DNA from: Talinum fruticosum
Taxonomy: Eukaryota; Streptophyta; Magnoliopsida; Caryophyllales; Talinaceae
DNA: 64,000 bases
Reading direction: 5' to 3'
NCBI GenBank assembly: GCA_021018815.1
Contig: JAITYX010000003.1
Location: forward strand, 11,002,501-11,066,500
The translations under genes were made by a program, and so were the position numbers. Position 1 is the stretch's first letter. Every line of letters begins with the position of its first letter. Shown one piece after another: positions 33,603 to 46,200 of the stretch. A model generated the notes under the pieces. That model was not told the origin of the DNA and did not search any database. It saw only the letters and a list, made by a program, of their open reading frames with translations.

Positions 33603-35088
33603 GGATTAGAGTAAAAAGAGTCCATATACGAGTGGAAACCTTTCTTTTTCAATGATAAATTATTATTTTTTTATTGGACGAAACTCCTAAATTTACTCTT
33701 AGACCGTCATGTCATTTTTTTTAAAAGATTGCTATTATATATAGTATAGATACTGTCTCGACCTACTCATAAAGCATATATTGAATAGAACACACTTCAC
33801 CGGGTCTCGACCCACTCGGATGCAACTTAGACAGCTTGTCATGAGTAAATAATTTCACGAACATATCTTATTCTAAGCACCGACTTCATGAGTCAACCGA
33901 AAAGAATTACCGTGCTAATTCTTATTTCTAAGTGAGTTTATTTCAAGAAATTATTTACATGATCAATTTGATGCATGGTGTGTATATATTCTTAATGTCG
34001 TAATCATTTAAAAGATAGGCACAAGATGGAATTTGAACCTTTTGAATATAAGAATCGGAAAATTTCATTATTTCGGTGAAGGATAATTAAGCACTTAATT
34101 TTTATCCTTTCCTAATCTTATATCAAAGTATTTTTATACTTTGAGTACCACTTTGATTTGCTTTTGCAGGATGATTAAAGTATTTTAATCTTGATTTGAA
34201 AGCAAAAGCAATTGGCTTTTAATCATTAAACAACCAGATGAATGGAAAATCACTGTTTCAGGACAAGGCTCGGACATCGTGTCGTGGTTGTTTGTTAACA
34301 TATCCAAGTAAACTTCAACTTTGAGTCTAATGGTTGTTTCCACCCTAGATTTCAGTCACAACAAGTGGGATGAACTACTTTTTGAGCCAAGGACCTAGAC
34401 ATAACGTCCACCTTTCCAATAGCTCCTTTTCCGTACGACTTAGACTATCCGTTACAACGTCTAGTGAAGCTTCTAAGTTCAAAACTAGTCACAATGACTA
34501 ATCTCCTTTGCTGTGTATAAATAGAAGCCTTCCTATAAGACTAGAAGAATGCTGAACAATGCTCAAACAAAATGAAATTTACTCTATCTCAATCTTCTAG
34601 CTTTTACAACTCTATTCTTAAGTTTATACTTTCCGAGTTGTAAAGAGAAAAGTCTTGTAATCACTCTTAGATTTTTCAATTCTCTGTAAAATCCTTTGAC
34701 CGAGCTTTAAGGGTTAACTTATCTCAATTGTCCCTAACCGTAAGGGGTATCTCGGTTAGAAAGTACTAAAACAAATAAGGGAACTTCTATGTCTAGGAAA
34801 ATCTTGTAATTGAATTGTCTAAGGGAGCAACTCTGTAAGAGTCAGTCCTTGTATTTTATGGATTTAAAATAGTGGATTTGACTTGGTACTTGGATTAGTA
34901 TTGTCCGTGGTTTTCTTCCCTAGGAGGGTTGTAATGTATTTTTATGTTCAAGCACTTCGAGTCCAATTTAGACTCATAATAGTTTTCTATATGTTTTCTT
35001 TGCAGAAAACTTTATAATTCCACAAAATTTCCTTCACACCCTATTCACCCCCTCTAGGGTGATTCAGACTCTCAAGAGCAAACCTTCA

Positions 35089-36816
35089 CAGCTGCCTCCT
35101 CTTCCACTATCGTAAGTTGTGCAACCATCGACTTCATCCCAACAAGTATAGGCGCAGGCGTAGGCCTCTTCGTTCCTCCTCCTCCATCCGAATTGCTTCA
35201 CCCCTCTCCTAGTTCATTTTGTTTTTTTTTGTCCAAAATTGTGTTTCTCCTCTCTTTCCTACTTATGTTTTGATGAAATGCATAGGGGAGAGATAATTAG
35301 CAGAGATAGTTGTCTAGTTTAGGGAAGTTAATTTTTTTTTGTTTTAATGTTGTATGTTCCTTTGTGAGCAAAATTCAATGAAAATCTAAGTATTTTCTGT
35401 GATTCAATGATTCTTTATATATTTCTTTTTGCTCGGATAATTTTCCTATTAGTTATGATAAGCTCGGATATTTAATTAGGCTCGATATTATGTCAAATAG
35501 CTTTGATAACTTATTATAGTTTTAAACCTTTGTTCCGACTCAAACTGAAAATTTTATGCTTGTTCAAACTATTCTAACAACTATCGGTATTTGAGCACCG
35601 AAAACTTAACTATCCGAACATCTAAGTCTTATTTCCAAGTATTAAATGCCTTTCATAAGAAAGGGGAGATTAAAGACTCGGGTATTATTCTATCTCTCTT
35701 TATGGTTTTGAATTCAAGTCTTCACACATCTTAAGAAGTTTATCTTTAAGTTATCAATTATGTCCGACCCACTCATAAAATAATTCTTGAGTGAAACGCT
35801 TATCTCTTAGTTTCTGACCCACTTAGATACAACTCGGATAGTCATCTTGCCTAAATAATTTCACATGCACAACTTATCTTTACATCCGACTCTTTATGAA
35901 GTTGAATCGAATTACTACATTAATTTTAATCTTAAGTCGAATTATTTTAACTAAAATTATTTATTGGCAGATTAATGCATTGTGTCTATACATTTTAAGT
36001 CTTCATCTACTTAAAGATAGACACAAAATGGAATTAGAACATATTGAATATTAGACTCAAAAAATTCCCCGTATTCGGGTTAAGGATAATTAAGTGTTTA
36101 ATTATTTGAATTATTAATTTTTATGCTTAACTAATCTTGGACCAAAGTATTTTTATACTTTAAGTACCACTTTGATTTATTTTTGCAGAAAGATAAAAGT
36201 GTTTTAATCTCAATTTAAAATGCAAAAGTAATATGATTCTAACTGTTAAACGTGAATAGATAGAAAAGCCCTATTTTCAAGACGGCTCAAACACCATGTT
36301 AGGGTTGTTTGTTTCCATTTCCAGTAAACTTTAACTTTGATTCTAATGGTTATTTCCATCACGGATTTCAGTCACAACGAGTGGGATGGACCACTTTTGA
36401 AGCAAAGGACCGACGCACAATGTTCATCTTTACAACAGCTTCTCTTTCTTAGGGACTCGGCATATCCTTTACAACGGCTAGTGAAGCTTCCCAGTCCACG
36501 ATCAGTCAAAATGGTTATCTACCCTTCGATTATAAATAGAAGCCATTCTCCAAGACTTAGAAGATTACCGAAACTAAACTCTAATCTCATACTCTTAATC
36601 CTTTTTAGCCTTCAACTCGTACTTAGTTTTCTCATCTTCCGAGTTGAAAATAGAAGAAGTGTTGTAATAAATCAAACTCTTACTTTCTTCATTTCTCTAT
36701 AATATCCTTTGACCGAGTTGTAAAGGGTAACTCAGCTCAGTTGTACCTAACCGTAAGGGTTGACTCGGAAAAGAAAACATGTATTAAATTGTCTAAGGGA
36801 GCAATTCTATAAGAGT
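35089..36816 (+). mobile_element. Copia element D, 3' end
   Basis: 35089-35300 matches the last part of the accessory ORF of B (CTTCGTTCCTCCTCCTCCAT). A spacer and polypurine tract (AAGGGGAGAT at 35661-35670) follow, then the LTR. Element C inserted on the left; gypsy LTR G2 cuts it on the right. Confidence 0.75.
35671..36816 (+). repeat. LTR of element D, right end cut off (1146 bp)
   Basis: Starts TAAAGACTCGGG, a G-to-A change of the TGAAG start. It includes the hairpin near 36144 and the TATA box ATTATAAATAGAAGCC near 36529. It stops at 36816, about 280 bp short of the normal end, where the gypsy LTR begins. The rest of this LTR is not found beyond the gypsy element. Confidence 0.78.
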
Positions 36817-39800
36817 TGTAACGCCCCTAATCACCATTACTTAATAATCCCCTCATTAGGGACTATTACGTAAGGTCGCAGCTGAAGGTAACGATCGAAG
36901 GCGCTACCGCCGTCCTAAAGATAGGACAAGGCTAAATAATTTGAAATAAAATGAAGTACGATCTCGTGCATCCACTGTTATATTTCCAATGATATCGTTA
37001 GGAGTAACTACTTATTACCCAAGTAGTTAGGTCATCCCAAAACATAGGTTACTGGTTTAGCAACGTAATATTTATACAACTTAGGCATTTGTCTAGTCCA
37101 CAAATTCATATACAACGTACAGTAACTCCCAAGGTCATACCTAGACCCTGGTTGAGGGTAAAATCACCGTGAGCGTCTATGTACCTTCGGATCTGCGAAT
37201 GCCACGTGGTCGGCTAGGGTTGCTTTCATCGGACTTAGGAAAAGGTTGATTGTTCACCAATGCTTCTTCCTAAAACAAAAACAGTAAAATATTTGAAAAG
37301 GGTGAGTTGATGTGTAGTGGCGGAAGCAAAGAAAAAGTAGAGAAAACCGCAAGAAGCACAACCGGCCAGAATGCGACTGCGTGCGCAATCTTGGCAGATT
37401 GGGAGAAAGGTGGGGCAAAAGTGCTTGGTCTTGGCTGAAATTTGGAGGGGAAGTAGGTAACTGGTAAATGAAGGTCGTGACCAAGTTTCGTTGAATTTGG
37501 ATAAGGGGAACTCCCTGAACAGATAGCCTGAAGTTGTTGCAACCGGCTGGCTGTACATGACATGACACCCTTTGTTTGGTTTCGAGTGTGGAGGATGGAG
37601 GTGTTCTTGGATGGAGCTGAAAATTGGAGGAATGGTAGTAGATGGACTGGAAGGATTGTGGTTAAAATTTGGAGTGAAATGGCTGGGTAGATTGTGATAT
37701 ATGAATTGGTGAAATGAGGGGATAAAACCAAGGTCCTAGCTCGGATACGTAAACACCACCGAGTAAGAACCGAGGGCACCTTCAATCTGTCCGGATACGT
37801 GAAACACCACCGGGAGATTGGAAGGACTCACAGGACACCACCTAGCTGCCACACTAGGATACAGCAATGAGAATTCCAAAAGGTGAGCAAATCCAGCTCG
37901 AGTATAAACTCATATATTTCAAAGAAAAGGTGTCTTACAATGGTGCATAGGTGCTGAATATATAATGCTTCATATGAGCATTTACATAACCGAATGTAGG
38001 CTAAAAATAAAGCAAAAACAAAATGTAAACTAACAATATTCCTTTCCCTTTCTCCAAGCCAAGCTAGGGTGAATTCTAGCCAAGCATTTGATGGTTAAGG
38101 AACATGTGGCCACGGTTGCTTCCTCCTTTGTCAAGATTCTAACAACCTTCCTCCACCATGATGTATGCTTCTAGAATGCTCCTTCTCTTGCTTGATTTAT
38201 TTGTAGAAAGAAATATGGACTGACCAGCTTGCATTATTTTTGTACACACGTTCATTATCCCGTAGGTTATCATGCTAGCGCTTCGTTTTGTACCATGGTA
38301 ACGATGACACAAGGTTTTGGAGTCCATGTAGCAAGCAACTCTCCATCATGAGTCGAAACTCGCACGAGCATTCCTGTCATCGTAAAATAACTTTGAAGAA
38401 TATATTGATTGAGCGCGCGCATTTCAATTCATTTTAGTTTGAAATCGGGGGAGAGAATATAAGTAAAATTGCTTGCCGGTTATTATCCGGAAGTGGAACC
38501 CCTTGGTAATTGATACGATCGTTGAATAGGTGTCACCCCCGGCCGATCGATAACCCGAGTTGACGCCGCGCGCTGGTATAATTGGCGGGCCTAAGCCCTT
38601 GGTAATTGATAATTGGGCGGGGACCACTTAATTAGGTGGCAAAACTTGCCTTATAAATGATTCATTAATAATTGCATATATGAGAAATGTTGAGATTTGA
38701 TGAAACATGTGAATTTTCGAAAGGCACAGGCAATGCACGTACTCGAATTGAGAATATTTGTTTCTCCCCTTTTGCAGAAATTTGAGTCAGCAGACCACTC
38801 GGCAAATGAAGTGGCCTTATTTCTGTTTAAAATGGATTTCTAGGGTTAATAATGTTTTCTTGAGTTTTAATGCTTGAGTTTGTATAAGCTTTAACCATTT
38901 ATTTCATTTTCTATATTCGTATGAAGATCGATTAAACTAATGTTTGTATTACTTAGCTTTACTGCGTTTATTGAATATAATTTATATTAATTAGAGAAGT
39001 TGATTAGGCTGACTAAATACTCGATTGATTTTGACGGAATTCAATTTGTTAGCCGACTTGGATTGAAAATGGTATACATATACACAACACTTATTCTTAA
39101 TTCCTTCCTCACTTCTCCCTTCTCTCGCACTCAAAACCCATAGTTAAATAATTAATTAATCCATCAAATGCCCTTCCATCGGAAGGTTCCACAATTTTGC
39201 CGAATAGCCCAAAATTCATATATGTACACCATTTTAAGTGCCTAAGCGTTATTTCCTCGACGTAACTCGTATTCATATCCAAATTAGGCATACCAAGTGT
39301 TCGGATGTCCCCATGCCTCTTACACAATCTATTATCCGACTTCATTTCCTTGCATATTTTTCTCTTCCTTATTGTTCAATCCTAGCTATTTACAAAATGT
39401 GACTAGCCCATCAAAGTGTTCACATACGTGCCAATATACTTCCCATTTAATTCACTAAATCCCAATTTTACCAACGAACTTACATTCATTCGCCTTTGTT
39501 CGTTCACTATAACCGTTTCTAATATAACAAAATCTATCAAATTACTCCGTTATATAACCAAAACATCTCTAATTTCGTTCACTAGATCACAGTTTTCCCA
39601 AAGGAATCATATTCGTTCACATTCATACGCCAACTAACCCATCAACCTCGCCACACCTCAATCGTTCACAACAATTCGGATTTTCCCAAATCAATTTCGA
39701 ATTCACTCAACATATTTCGAATCATATACTTCATTTTACAATCACAATTTCTTAAATAAATAAGGAACTTAATAATTCAGTGGTTTGGTATTTTACCTTC

Positions 39801-40686
39801 GAATTCGCGAGGATGGAAGCCAAGAGCAAGAGCAGGGGCGGTGGTGGTGCGTGGCAACTGCGCCGGCGACCACCGAGCGGGGGACGGCGACCAGCTCCGG
39901 CGGCTGCTGCGGCTGGTGGCTGGCCGGAGAGTGGCCGCGGCGAGGGACGAACAGCGCCCGCGGAGAGAGAGGAGAGTGAGAGCGCGAGTGAGGGACGAGG
40001 CAGAGGTGGACGAGAGGCGCGGGCTTCTTCCGGACGACGCCGGCGCGGCCGCTGGCCTAGCGTTGGTGGCGCTTGATGGCCGGAAGCGAGGCAGCCCACA
40101 GGTGGAGGCGGAAGAGGAAACAGAGCACGCGAGGAGAGAGAGAGCCATCGTGGGAGAGAGTGAGAGGGCGCTCGCCGGACGGCGCCTGCGCCGGCTTCGG
40201 CCGGCGTTGGTGGCGTCCGGTGGCCGGACTGTGAGCCGGCAGCAGAAGGGCGTGAGGCAGAGGCAAGGGGGAATGAAAGAGGACACAGAGGAAGCGGGGA
40301 AAGGGGAGGACGAAGGAGCAGGATGAGCCCGAATATATTTTAAGTCGTTTAACGATCCGGAGAGTTCCTTCTCTCGGATTTTTCCTTAGAAAAATCTACT
40401 TTGATTATTTGATTATTTTGATTGATTTATTTATTTACATGTTTTGTTTTCTTTTATTGTTACTTTTAATTTTGTTTTAATAACGATGTTCACAAATTAA
40501 AATCTTATTATGAGATTTTTATTAGGGCCACTTCGTCGCCTTAGCCGCATAACATACGGATAAAAATAGTTTAAATTTAAGATACCGAATTGAAGTGCAC
40601 GCGCCCGATCATATAAATCTTGTAATTAATAAAATAAATAATGTGATTTAAAATAAATAATTGTGATTTAGGGTCGGGTTGTTACA
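36817..40686 (-). repeat. 3' LTR of gypsy G2 (3870 bp)
   Basis: On the minus strand it starts TGTAACAACCCGACCC at 40686 and ends GGGGCGTTACA at 36817. It is homologous to G1 in the GC-rich leader (39800-40330), the donor AAG/GTAAAA (39796), the acceptor TTTTGTTTTAG (37270) and the last ~150 bp. It is longer than G1 mainly because of an extra block at 37296-38347. Large frames in the GC-rich part are not conserved and are not called as genes. Confidence 0.82.
37296..38347. mobile_element. Unclassified ~1.05 kb insertion in the LTR intron of G2
   Basis: G1 reads straight from CGAGTTTCGACTTATTA to AAATATTTTACTG, while G2 has about 1.05 kb between the matching points. Inside, GGATACGTAAACACCACCG (37742) and GGATACGTGAAACACCACCG (37793) form a short direct repeat. 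I see no known domain and no clear terminal repeats. Intron length in G3 (about 1.64 kb after removing its solo LTR) also argues that this block was gained here. Confidence 0.5.
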
Positions 40687-40702
40687 GTCTTCCCCCTTAA
40701 AA
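40687..40702 (-). other. Polypurine tract of G2
   Basis: TTTTAAGGGGGAAGAC on the minus strand, directly before TGTAACAACCCG. This fixes the LTR edge and the orientation. Confidence 0.85.
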
Positions 40703-42640
40703 TAAGTTTCGTCCTCGAAACTTGAGCCTTTGCAATGAGGTTTGAAAACTTAACTTAAAATAAGTGAGGGTATTAGTTTCTCGGGTTTTCCTCGGTTTCT
40801 CCATGTGGCTTCCCGAGGATGTATGGTTAGTCCACAATACTTTCCCCCAAGGAAATGCTTTTATTGCGGAATCTCTCGACCTTGTAATCCAATATTTGCA
40901 CCGAGACTTTTCATATAGTAAATTTTCAATAATTTTTAGTAGCTTTGTCACAATATCATGGTTTGGAAATGGGTGTATGCCGTCCGAGCTGCTAGATATG
41001 GAAAAGGTTATTCTCATATTTGGGTTTAGATGAAATAGCTATATATACATAAGCTATTGGCTTGTACTTCTTTATAACCTCATATAGCCCAATATACCCA
41101 GGACTTGACTTTTCTTAACTTTGAATCTTTGACCCCTTTTCCGAGTGGGGACATACTTCCAAAAACACTTTTATCTACATAACTTGCTTGTCGTTGTAAA
41201 TCTTTTTGACGTGGTCTTAAATTTTGCTAGCCTTTTCGGTTGTTCCTTAGGTCCATTCGGGCTCGTAGTCAAGGCGTCGTTCGACTCACCTCAACATAAT
41301 GAGGTTCTCGTATTTCCCCGATATAATGTCTCAAATGGACTGATTTTAACGATGACTTGATAATTGTATTATAGGAGAAGTCCACCAAAGATAAATCAGT
41401 TTTCCTTTTTCCTTAAAAGTCGAATATACGTGCTCTCGGTATATCTTCTCATATTTAATTATCTCTTTTCGTGGGCCTTACTTGTTCCTAGACAGTTTGG
41501 TCGCAAAAGGTTGCTATAGAGCTACCGAAACACATTTGAAGCCTCGTTATCACTATCGGATATAATGTTCTTAGGTATTCTCATGTAACCTAATGACTTC
41601 TTTAGTGTATAGGTGTGTCGGTATCTCTGCATTCTATATGTCATGTGTTGGCACAAAATCCGCAGATTTCATAAATTGATCAACAATCGCTTAAACATTT
41701 TTCGTTGAAGCAATAATAGGTAATCTTATGGCAACGTTCATTGAAATTGAATCTCATCTCCATGTAGAAATCTCCAAAGTTCTCAATTCAATTCACCACA
41801 GAACATTGATACCTCTTTTCATATTGAACTCTCCAACGTTCGGTTTTAACCATTTGATAATTGGAACACTTATCTACAGATTCCGTAATATCCTTTTCAC
41901 ATTACTCCCCAAAAACATTGTTTCAAGTCTTTATACCGCTTGTTCCTCTTAGATGTACCAAATATCGTGGATTATGTGCTTCCTCAAGAGTTTCCTTTTC
42001 AATTTCTCTTTCTTCAATAAACAAAATTGATTCGAAACCTTACGGTTCCACCCTCGCGTATTCCTTGAAACCATGAGATTTTTCCTTTTTATATCTTTCT
42101 TAATCCTTTCCATCCCGACATCATCGTTTTGGTCTAACTAAATACCCTTCATTATTATATATCATACCTCTATTGCAGCTAGGAACCCATTCATTTGTTC
42201 ATGCGAAATTGACTCAATGCTTATATTGTAGAGATTTCATATAGCCACAAGTTAAGTTGTCATTATCACATTCAGCTTGTATTTTGTCTCCGTACTCTAC
42301 GCATTTGCCACTATTCACAACTGCTCGTCATATTCTCTCTTATGCTTAGAGTATATAAGAATATCATCAAAAACCACCACCACACATTTACCTAGATAAG
42401 TCCTCAAAAATCCTATTCATGAGATCCATGAATGCAACGGATACCTTGGTAAATCCTCTACGCATCCCGTTAATGCGTTTACCTTACAAGGATCGACCTT
42501 AATTTCTCCTTTGGAAACAGCATGCCTAAAATGTTTCTTCCTCTAGCTATAATTCACATCTTTACGATTTGGCACACATTTGATGTTTTGTCAAAGTTTG
42601 TAGCGCTATACTCATATGCTTGACATAATTTTCTCTCAAG
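40703..42640 (-). pseudogene. Gypsy pol remnant of G2 (RT, integrase, chromodomain-like end)
   Basis: Minus-strand homology, all broken by stops: RT active site VVVVFDDILIYSK near 42340-42390; integrase zinc region with a KRYKDLKQCFW stretch near 41930 and a KTERW-like stretch near 41840; core with YTKEVIRLHE near 41600; SYNTIIKSS near 41350; and a C-terminal segment KVLWTNHTSSGSHME (40800-40850) as in the chromodomain-side end of gypsy pol, closing with KFRGRNLF. The piece after RT (VSKGEIKVDP near 42500) lies upstream of the active site instead of downstream, so the interior is rearranged. Confidence 0.72.
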
Positions 42641-42799
42641 GTTCAAGAATAATCAATGAATGGGCCTTGTTGAAACTAGTAACATGTTTCTTTTGAACTA
42701 TACTTTTACTCGATGTTGTTCGGTTCTCTTTGAGTCTCCGGAATTTAAGGCCCTTAGTTCGCTCTTTACTCGTCAACCCCTATGTCTACTACTCTTTCA

Positions 42800-43110
42800 T
42801 GTAATCCTTGACAATCTTTGATAGATCACTATCGAGTTAATGTCGAATATAATAGGCCAAGCCTTCCTCAAGCCTTAACATCTTCACTTTATCAATAACG
42901 ACTAGGTCTCGAGTCATACCTAGATAACTCCGTACTCTACTATTGTCATTTTGTAGTCCATTTTTAACTCTATGAACCCCCTTTCTTTTCGTACACGAAT
43001 TGTAGTGGGTAAAATTTGCTCTAACTCTTCCGGAAAGTTATCCCAAGTGAACTTACAAACTCATTTTTCATTGTGCTTCACCATATGTTCATTGCTATAA
43101 TATATCCCTA
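42800..43110 (-). pseudogene. Gypsy gag remnant of G2
   Basis: A minus-strand stretch reads DKVKMLRLEEGLAYYIRH near 42840-42890, resembling the conserved gag helix region of chromoviruses (K-R-F-x-x-G-L). A further 200 bp upstream is gag-like but degenerate. It joins RT sequence with the whole protease and N-terminal RT region missing. Confidence 0.5.
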
Positions 43111-43255
43111 TACCTCTTTTTCCTCAGGTGCAAATATCTTTTTCCCTCTCCGATGAATCAAGTTGCTCACAACTTCTAATATAAAACATATAGCACAGAA
43201 AAGAAACATTTAACACATAATCATGCAAAGTAAATTCACTTAGAAAAGCACATAA

Positions 43256-46200
43256 TTATGCATTTATCATTCCAAGTTCATTCCTAATAAAGGAAAATTG
43301 ATCCTCACTAAGTGGCTTAGTAAAGATATCAGCTAGTTGAAGTTTGGTAGGAATGAATTCAAGTTCAATATCACCTTTCTCAGAATGATATCTTAGAAAA
43401 TGATACCTAACCTCAATATGCTTTGTCTTTGAGTGCTTGAACTGGATTCTTAGTGATGGTGATTGCACTTTGATTGTCACACTTGATAGGAATTGATTTG
43501 AATGAAAGTCCAAGATCTCTCATGTGTTGCTTGATCCATAGAATCCGAGCACAACATGCTCCTGTTGCAATGTACTCAACTTTAGTAGTTGATAGAGCTA
43601 CTGAGTTCCGCTTCTTTGAGTGCCAAGATATGAGGGATTGACCTAGAAATTGGCAGGCTCCTAAGTTGCTCTTTCTATCAACCTTGTATCCAACATATTC
43701 AGCATCTAAGTATCCAAGTGAGAGTAAGTTCTGAGTCTCTTGAGTACTATAGACCTAGATTTGGAGTCCTTGTAATTATCTTCCCCGTAGTGATATGTGA
43801 TTCTTTTGGATTAGCTTGAAATCTTACACACATACATACACTAAACATTATGTCTGGTCTACTGGAAGTGAGATACATTAGAGATCCAATCATACCTCGA
43901 TAGAGTTTCTAATCTGTTGCTTGACCTTTTTCATCCGAGTCTAGTTTTATACTAGTACTCATTGGGGTTGCTGCATGTTTTATATCTTAAAACTTGTATT
44001 TCTTCAGCAACTCCTTGGTATACTTTGATTAATGGACATAAATGCCATCTTTGTCTTGCTTGATTTGTAGACCAAGAAAGAAGTTGAGTTCTCCCATCAT
44101 ACTCATTTAGAATTCCTGTCTCATCAACTCGGAAAAATCTCGACAGAGAATTTCATTAGTATCTCCAACTATTATATCATCAACATAGATCTAAGCAATA
44201 AGAAAGTCTTTCCCTTTAGTTTTTATAAAAACAAGTCTTGTCAATCCGACCTCTTTTTGCAACTTGAAAACATGATTTGGAAATTTTGAGTTTTCAAATC
44301 CAAGGGATTGCTGAACATAGACTTCCTCTTGAATGAAACCATTAAGAAAAGCACATTTAACATCCATTTGATACAGTTTGATATTCATGCTTGATGCAAA
44401 TGCCAAAAGGATTCTAATAGCCTCAATTCTAGCTACTTGGTGCAAAGGTTTCCCCATAATCAATTCCTTCTTCTTGATTGTAACCTTGAGCCACAAGTCT
44501 AACCTTATTTCTGATTACCAACCCACCTTCATCTAGTTTGTTCTTGAAAACCCATTAGTTCCTATGATTGGGTGGTCGGAAGGTCGTTTGGTCGAGTCCA
44601 AACTTGGTTTCTTTCAAATTAATTAAGCTCTTCTTGCATGGCCTCTACGAATTGAGTTTCTTTAAGGGCCTCTAGTGCATTTCTAGGTTCGAGTTAATGA
44701 TATGAATGCAGGAATGCACATAGATTTTGTAGAGAGGAACGAGTTCTTACCCCACTTGTTGATGTAAGACAAGATATTTTCGAGTGGGTGGCTCGAAGCA
44801 TATTTGAATGTTTTACCTGTTCTTTGGTTCACCAGGTTTGTAGGTTGAATTAGTTTATCTTCAGTGGTCCGATCCGATTGAGCTTGCTCATATGGTTGAC
44901 CTTCAGCATTCCGAGCTGGCTCTTAAGTCGATTCATTCTCGGTCGGGGTGTTTTGAGTTACCTCGTTACGAGTGACTTTTCCTTAACTATGTCCGGGCTC
45001 ATCTTCAGTAAGATCATTATCTCGACTGAGCTTTAAATCCGAGAATGGCGACTCACTTGGTTTTCCCTGATCAATCACATCAAAAACAACGCAGATACTT
45101 GCTTCCACTTTGTTAGTTCTTTTATTAAAAATGCGATATGCTTTACTATGAGATGAATAACCAAGAATGATAGCTTCATCTAACCGAGCATCAAACTTGG
45201 TCGAGGTGATCCTTACCGTTGTTGTGAACATAACACTTACATGTAAAGGGTTTGAAGCATGAAATGTTGGGTTTCTTCCCTTTGTAGAGCTCGTATGGAG
45301 TTGTCTTCAAGATGGGTCTCATGAGGGATCTATTCGTAGTGTAGTTTGTTGTATTGATTACCTCGAGCAATAGTAAGGTAGATCATGTTCAATCATCATA
45401 GTCCTTCCTATTTCTACAAGAGTGCGGTTCTTTCTCTCCACTACTCCATTCTATTGAGAAGTTCTTGGTGCTGAGAAGTTGTGGGAGACACCATTCTTAT
45501 CATAGAACTCTCCAAATTCCGAGTAATCGAACTCTCTTCCACGGTCGGTTGGAATTCTTTTGGTATAAGTCCGAGACTCAACTTGGATTTTCCGCAGATG
45601 CTTGCTGAACTCTTTGAAGGCTTCATTTTTTACTTAAGAAAACATGCCCAGGTAAATCGTGAGTAGTCATCAACAATCACAAGTACATATGATTTACCTC
45701 CGAGACTCTTGACAGGGATTTCACCATATAAATCCACATGCAACATTTCAAGTACTTTGGATGTGGAAACAGTTTTAAGAGATTTGAAAGACGATCGACC
45801 TATTTTCCTTTTGTGCATGCTTCATAGAATTTATCTTTCTTAATTGCATAGTTAGGCAAGCCTCGACTAAACCATGAGATACAAGCTTTTTAATAGTGTG
45901 CATGCTAGCATGACCTAGCTACGATGCCGTGTCCAAGGATCATCATGTAGAGATGCTTTTAAGCAAGATAAATTCGACTTGGGTCGAGAGAGAGGAATAG
46001 TGGAGGTATTACCCGATCTCTTACCCGTGATCTTAGTCTCCTTGGTAGTTTCATCGAAATATAGCAATTGGTCCGAGTGAATCTTACCTCTTGACCTTTG
46101 TCACACAATTGAGAAATTTGAGCGGATTGTACTTTAATCCCTTAACAAGGTAGGCTGGGTTAACCAGATTGTTTCCTTTTTCAATCTTGCCTATCCTAAT

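Larger units (their letters stand above)
30818..33750 (-). mobile_element. Non-autonomous Helitron (2933 bp)
   Basis: Read on the minus strand it begins TCTATACTATATATAATAG, a classic plant Helitron 5' end, and ends GTCTAGACTAG. That gives a CTAG terminus after an imperfect hairpin around GTGCATAGCA. It lies between A (30817) and T (33751) of the host LTR, as Helitrons do, and makes no target duplication. No Rep/helicase frame is present; the longest open frame is about 60 codons. It is very AT-rich and contains an internal duplication and an (ATT)n tract. It must be moved by an autonomous Helitron elsewhere. Confidence 0.85.
22616..35088 (+). mobile_element. Copia element C with nested solo LTR and Helitron
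   Basis: Order: right half of a 5' LTR, protease-integrase-RT-RNase H, spacer, an inserted LTR (27037-28459), the remaining spacer, accessory ORF, polypurine tract, and a 3' LTR interrupted by a Helitron. The primer-binding site and gag are deleted. The right LTR end abuts the C-terminal part of another accessory ORF (element D), so C inserted into D. Confidence 0.8.
30730..35088 (+). repeat. 3' LTR of element C, split by a Helitron
   Basis: LTR parts 30730-30817 (88 bp) and 33751-35088 (1338 bp) join to 1426 bp, the same as the LTR of B (1428) and the LTR at 27037 (1423). The right part has the hairpin at 34124-34143, CCGTTACAACG at 34449-34459 and the TATA box TATAAATAG at 34516-34524. The end is AAGAGCAAACCTTCA. 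Removing 30818-33750 restores the uninterrupted LTR text. Confidence 0.88.
36817..43180 (-). mobile_element. Gypsy element G2 (chromovirus type), decayed, one LTR
   Basis: Minus-strand order: gag remnant, RT/RNase H remnants, integrase, chromodomain-like end, polypurine tract and LTR. The 5' LTR is missing, and at about 43180 the sequence becomes copia element E. The type is judged from the IN/3' end layout, where pol runs into GGACGAAAC, the purine tract and then TGTAAC. Confidence 0.75.

Noticed and set aside
37235..37785. Minus-strand frames of 104-171 codons
   Set aside because: They lie in the unclassified insertion of G2; three overlapping frames of similar length, none with a domain or supporting start.
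39777..40326. Overlapping frames of 100-170 codons on both strands
   Set aside because: All lie in the GC-rich leader of LTR G2; low-complexity Arg/Pro/Ser/Ala products without domains.
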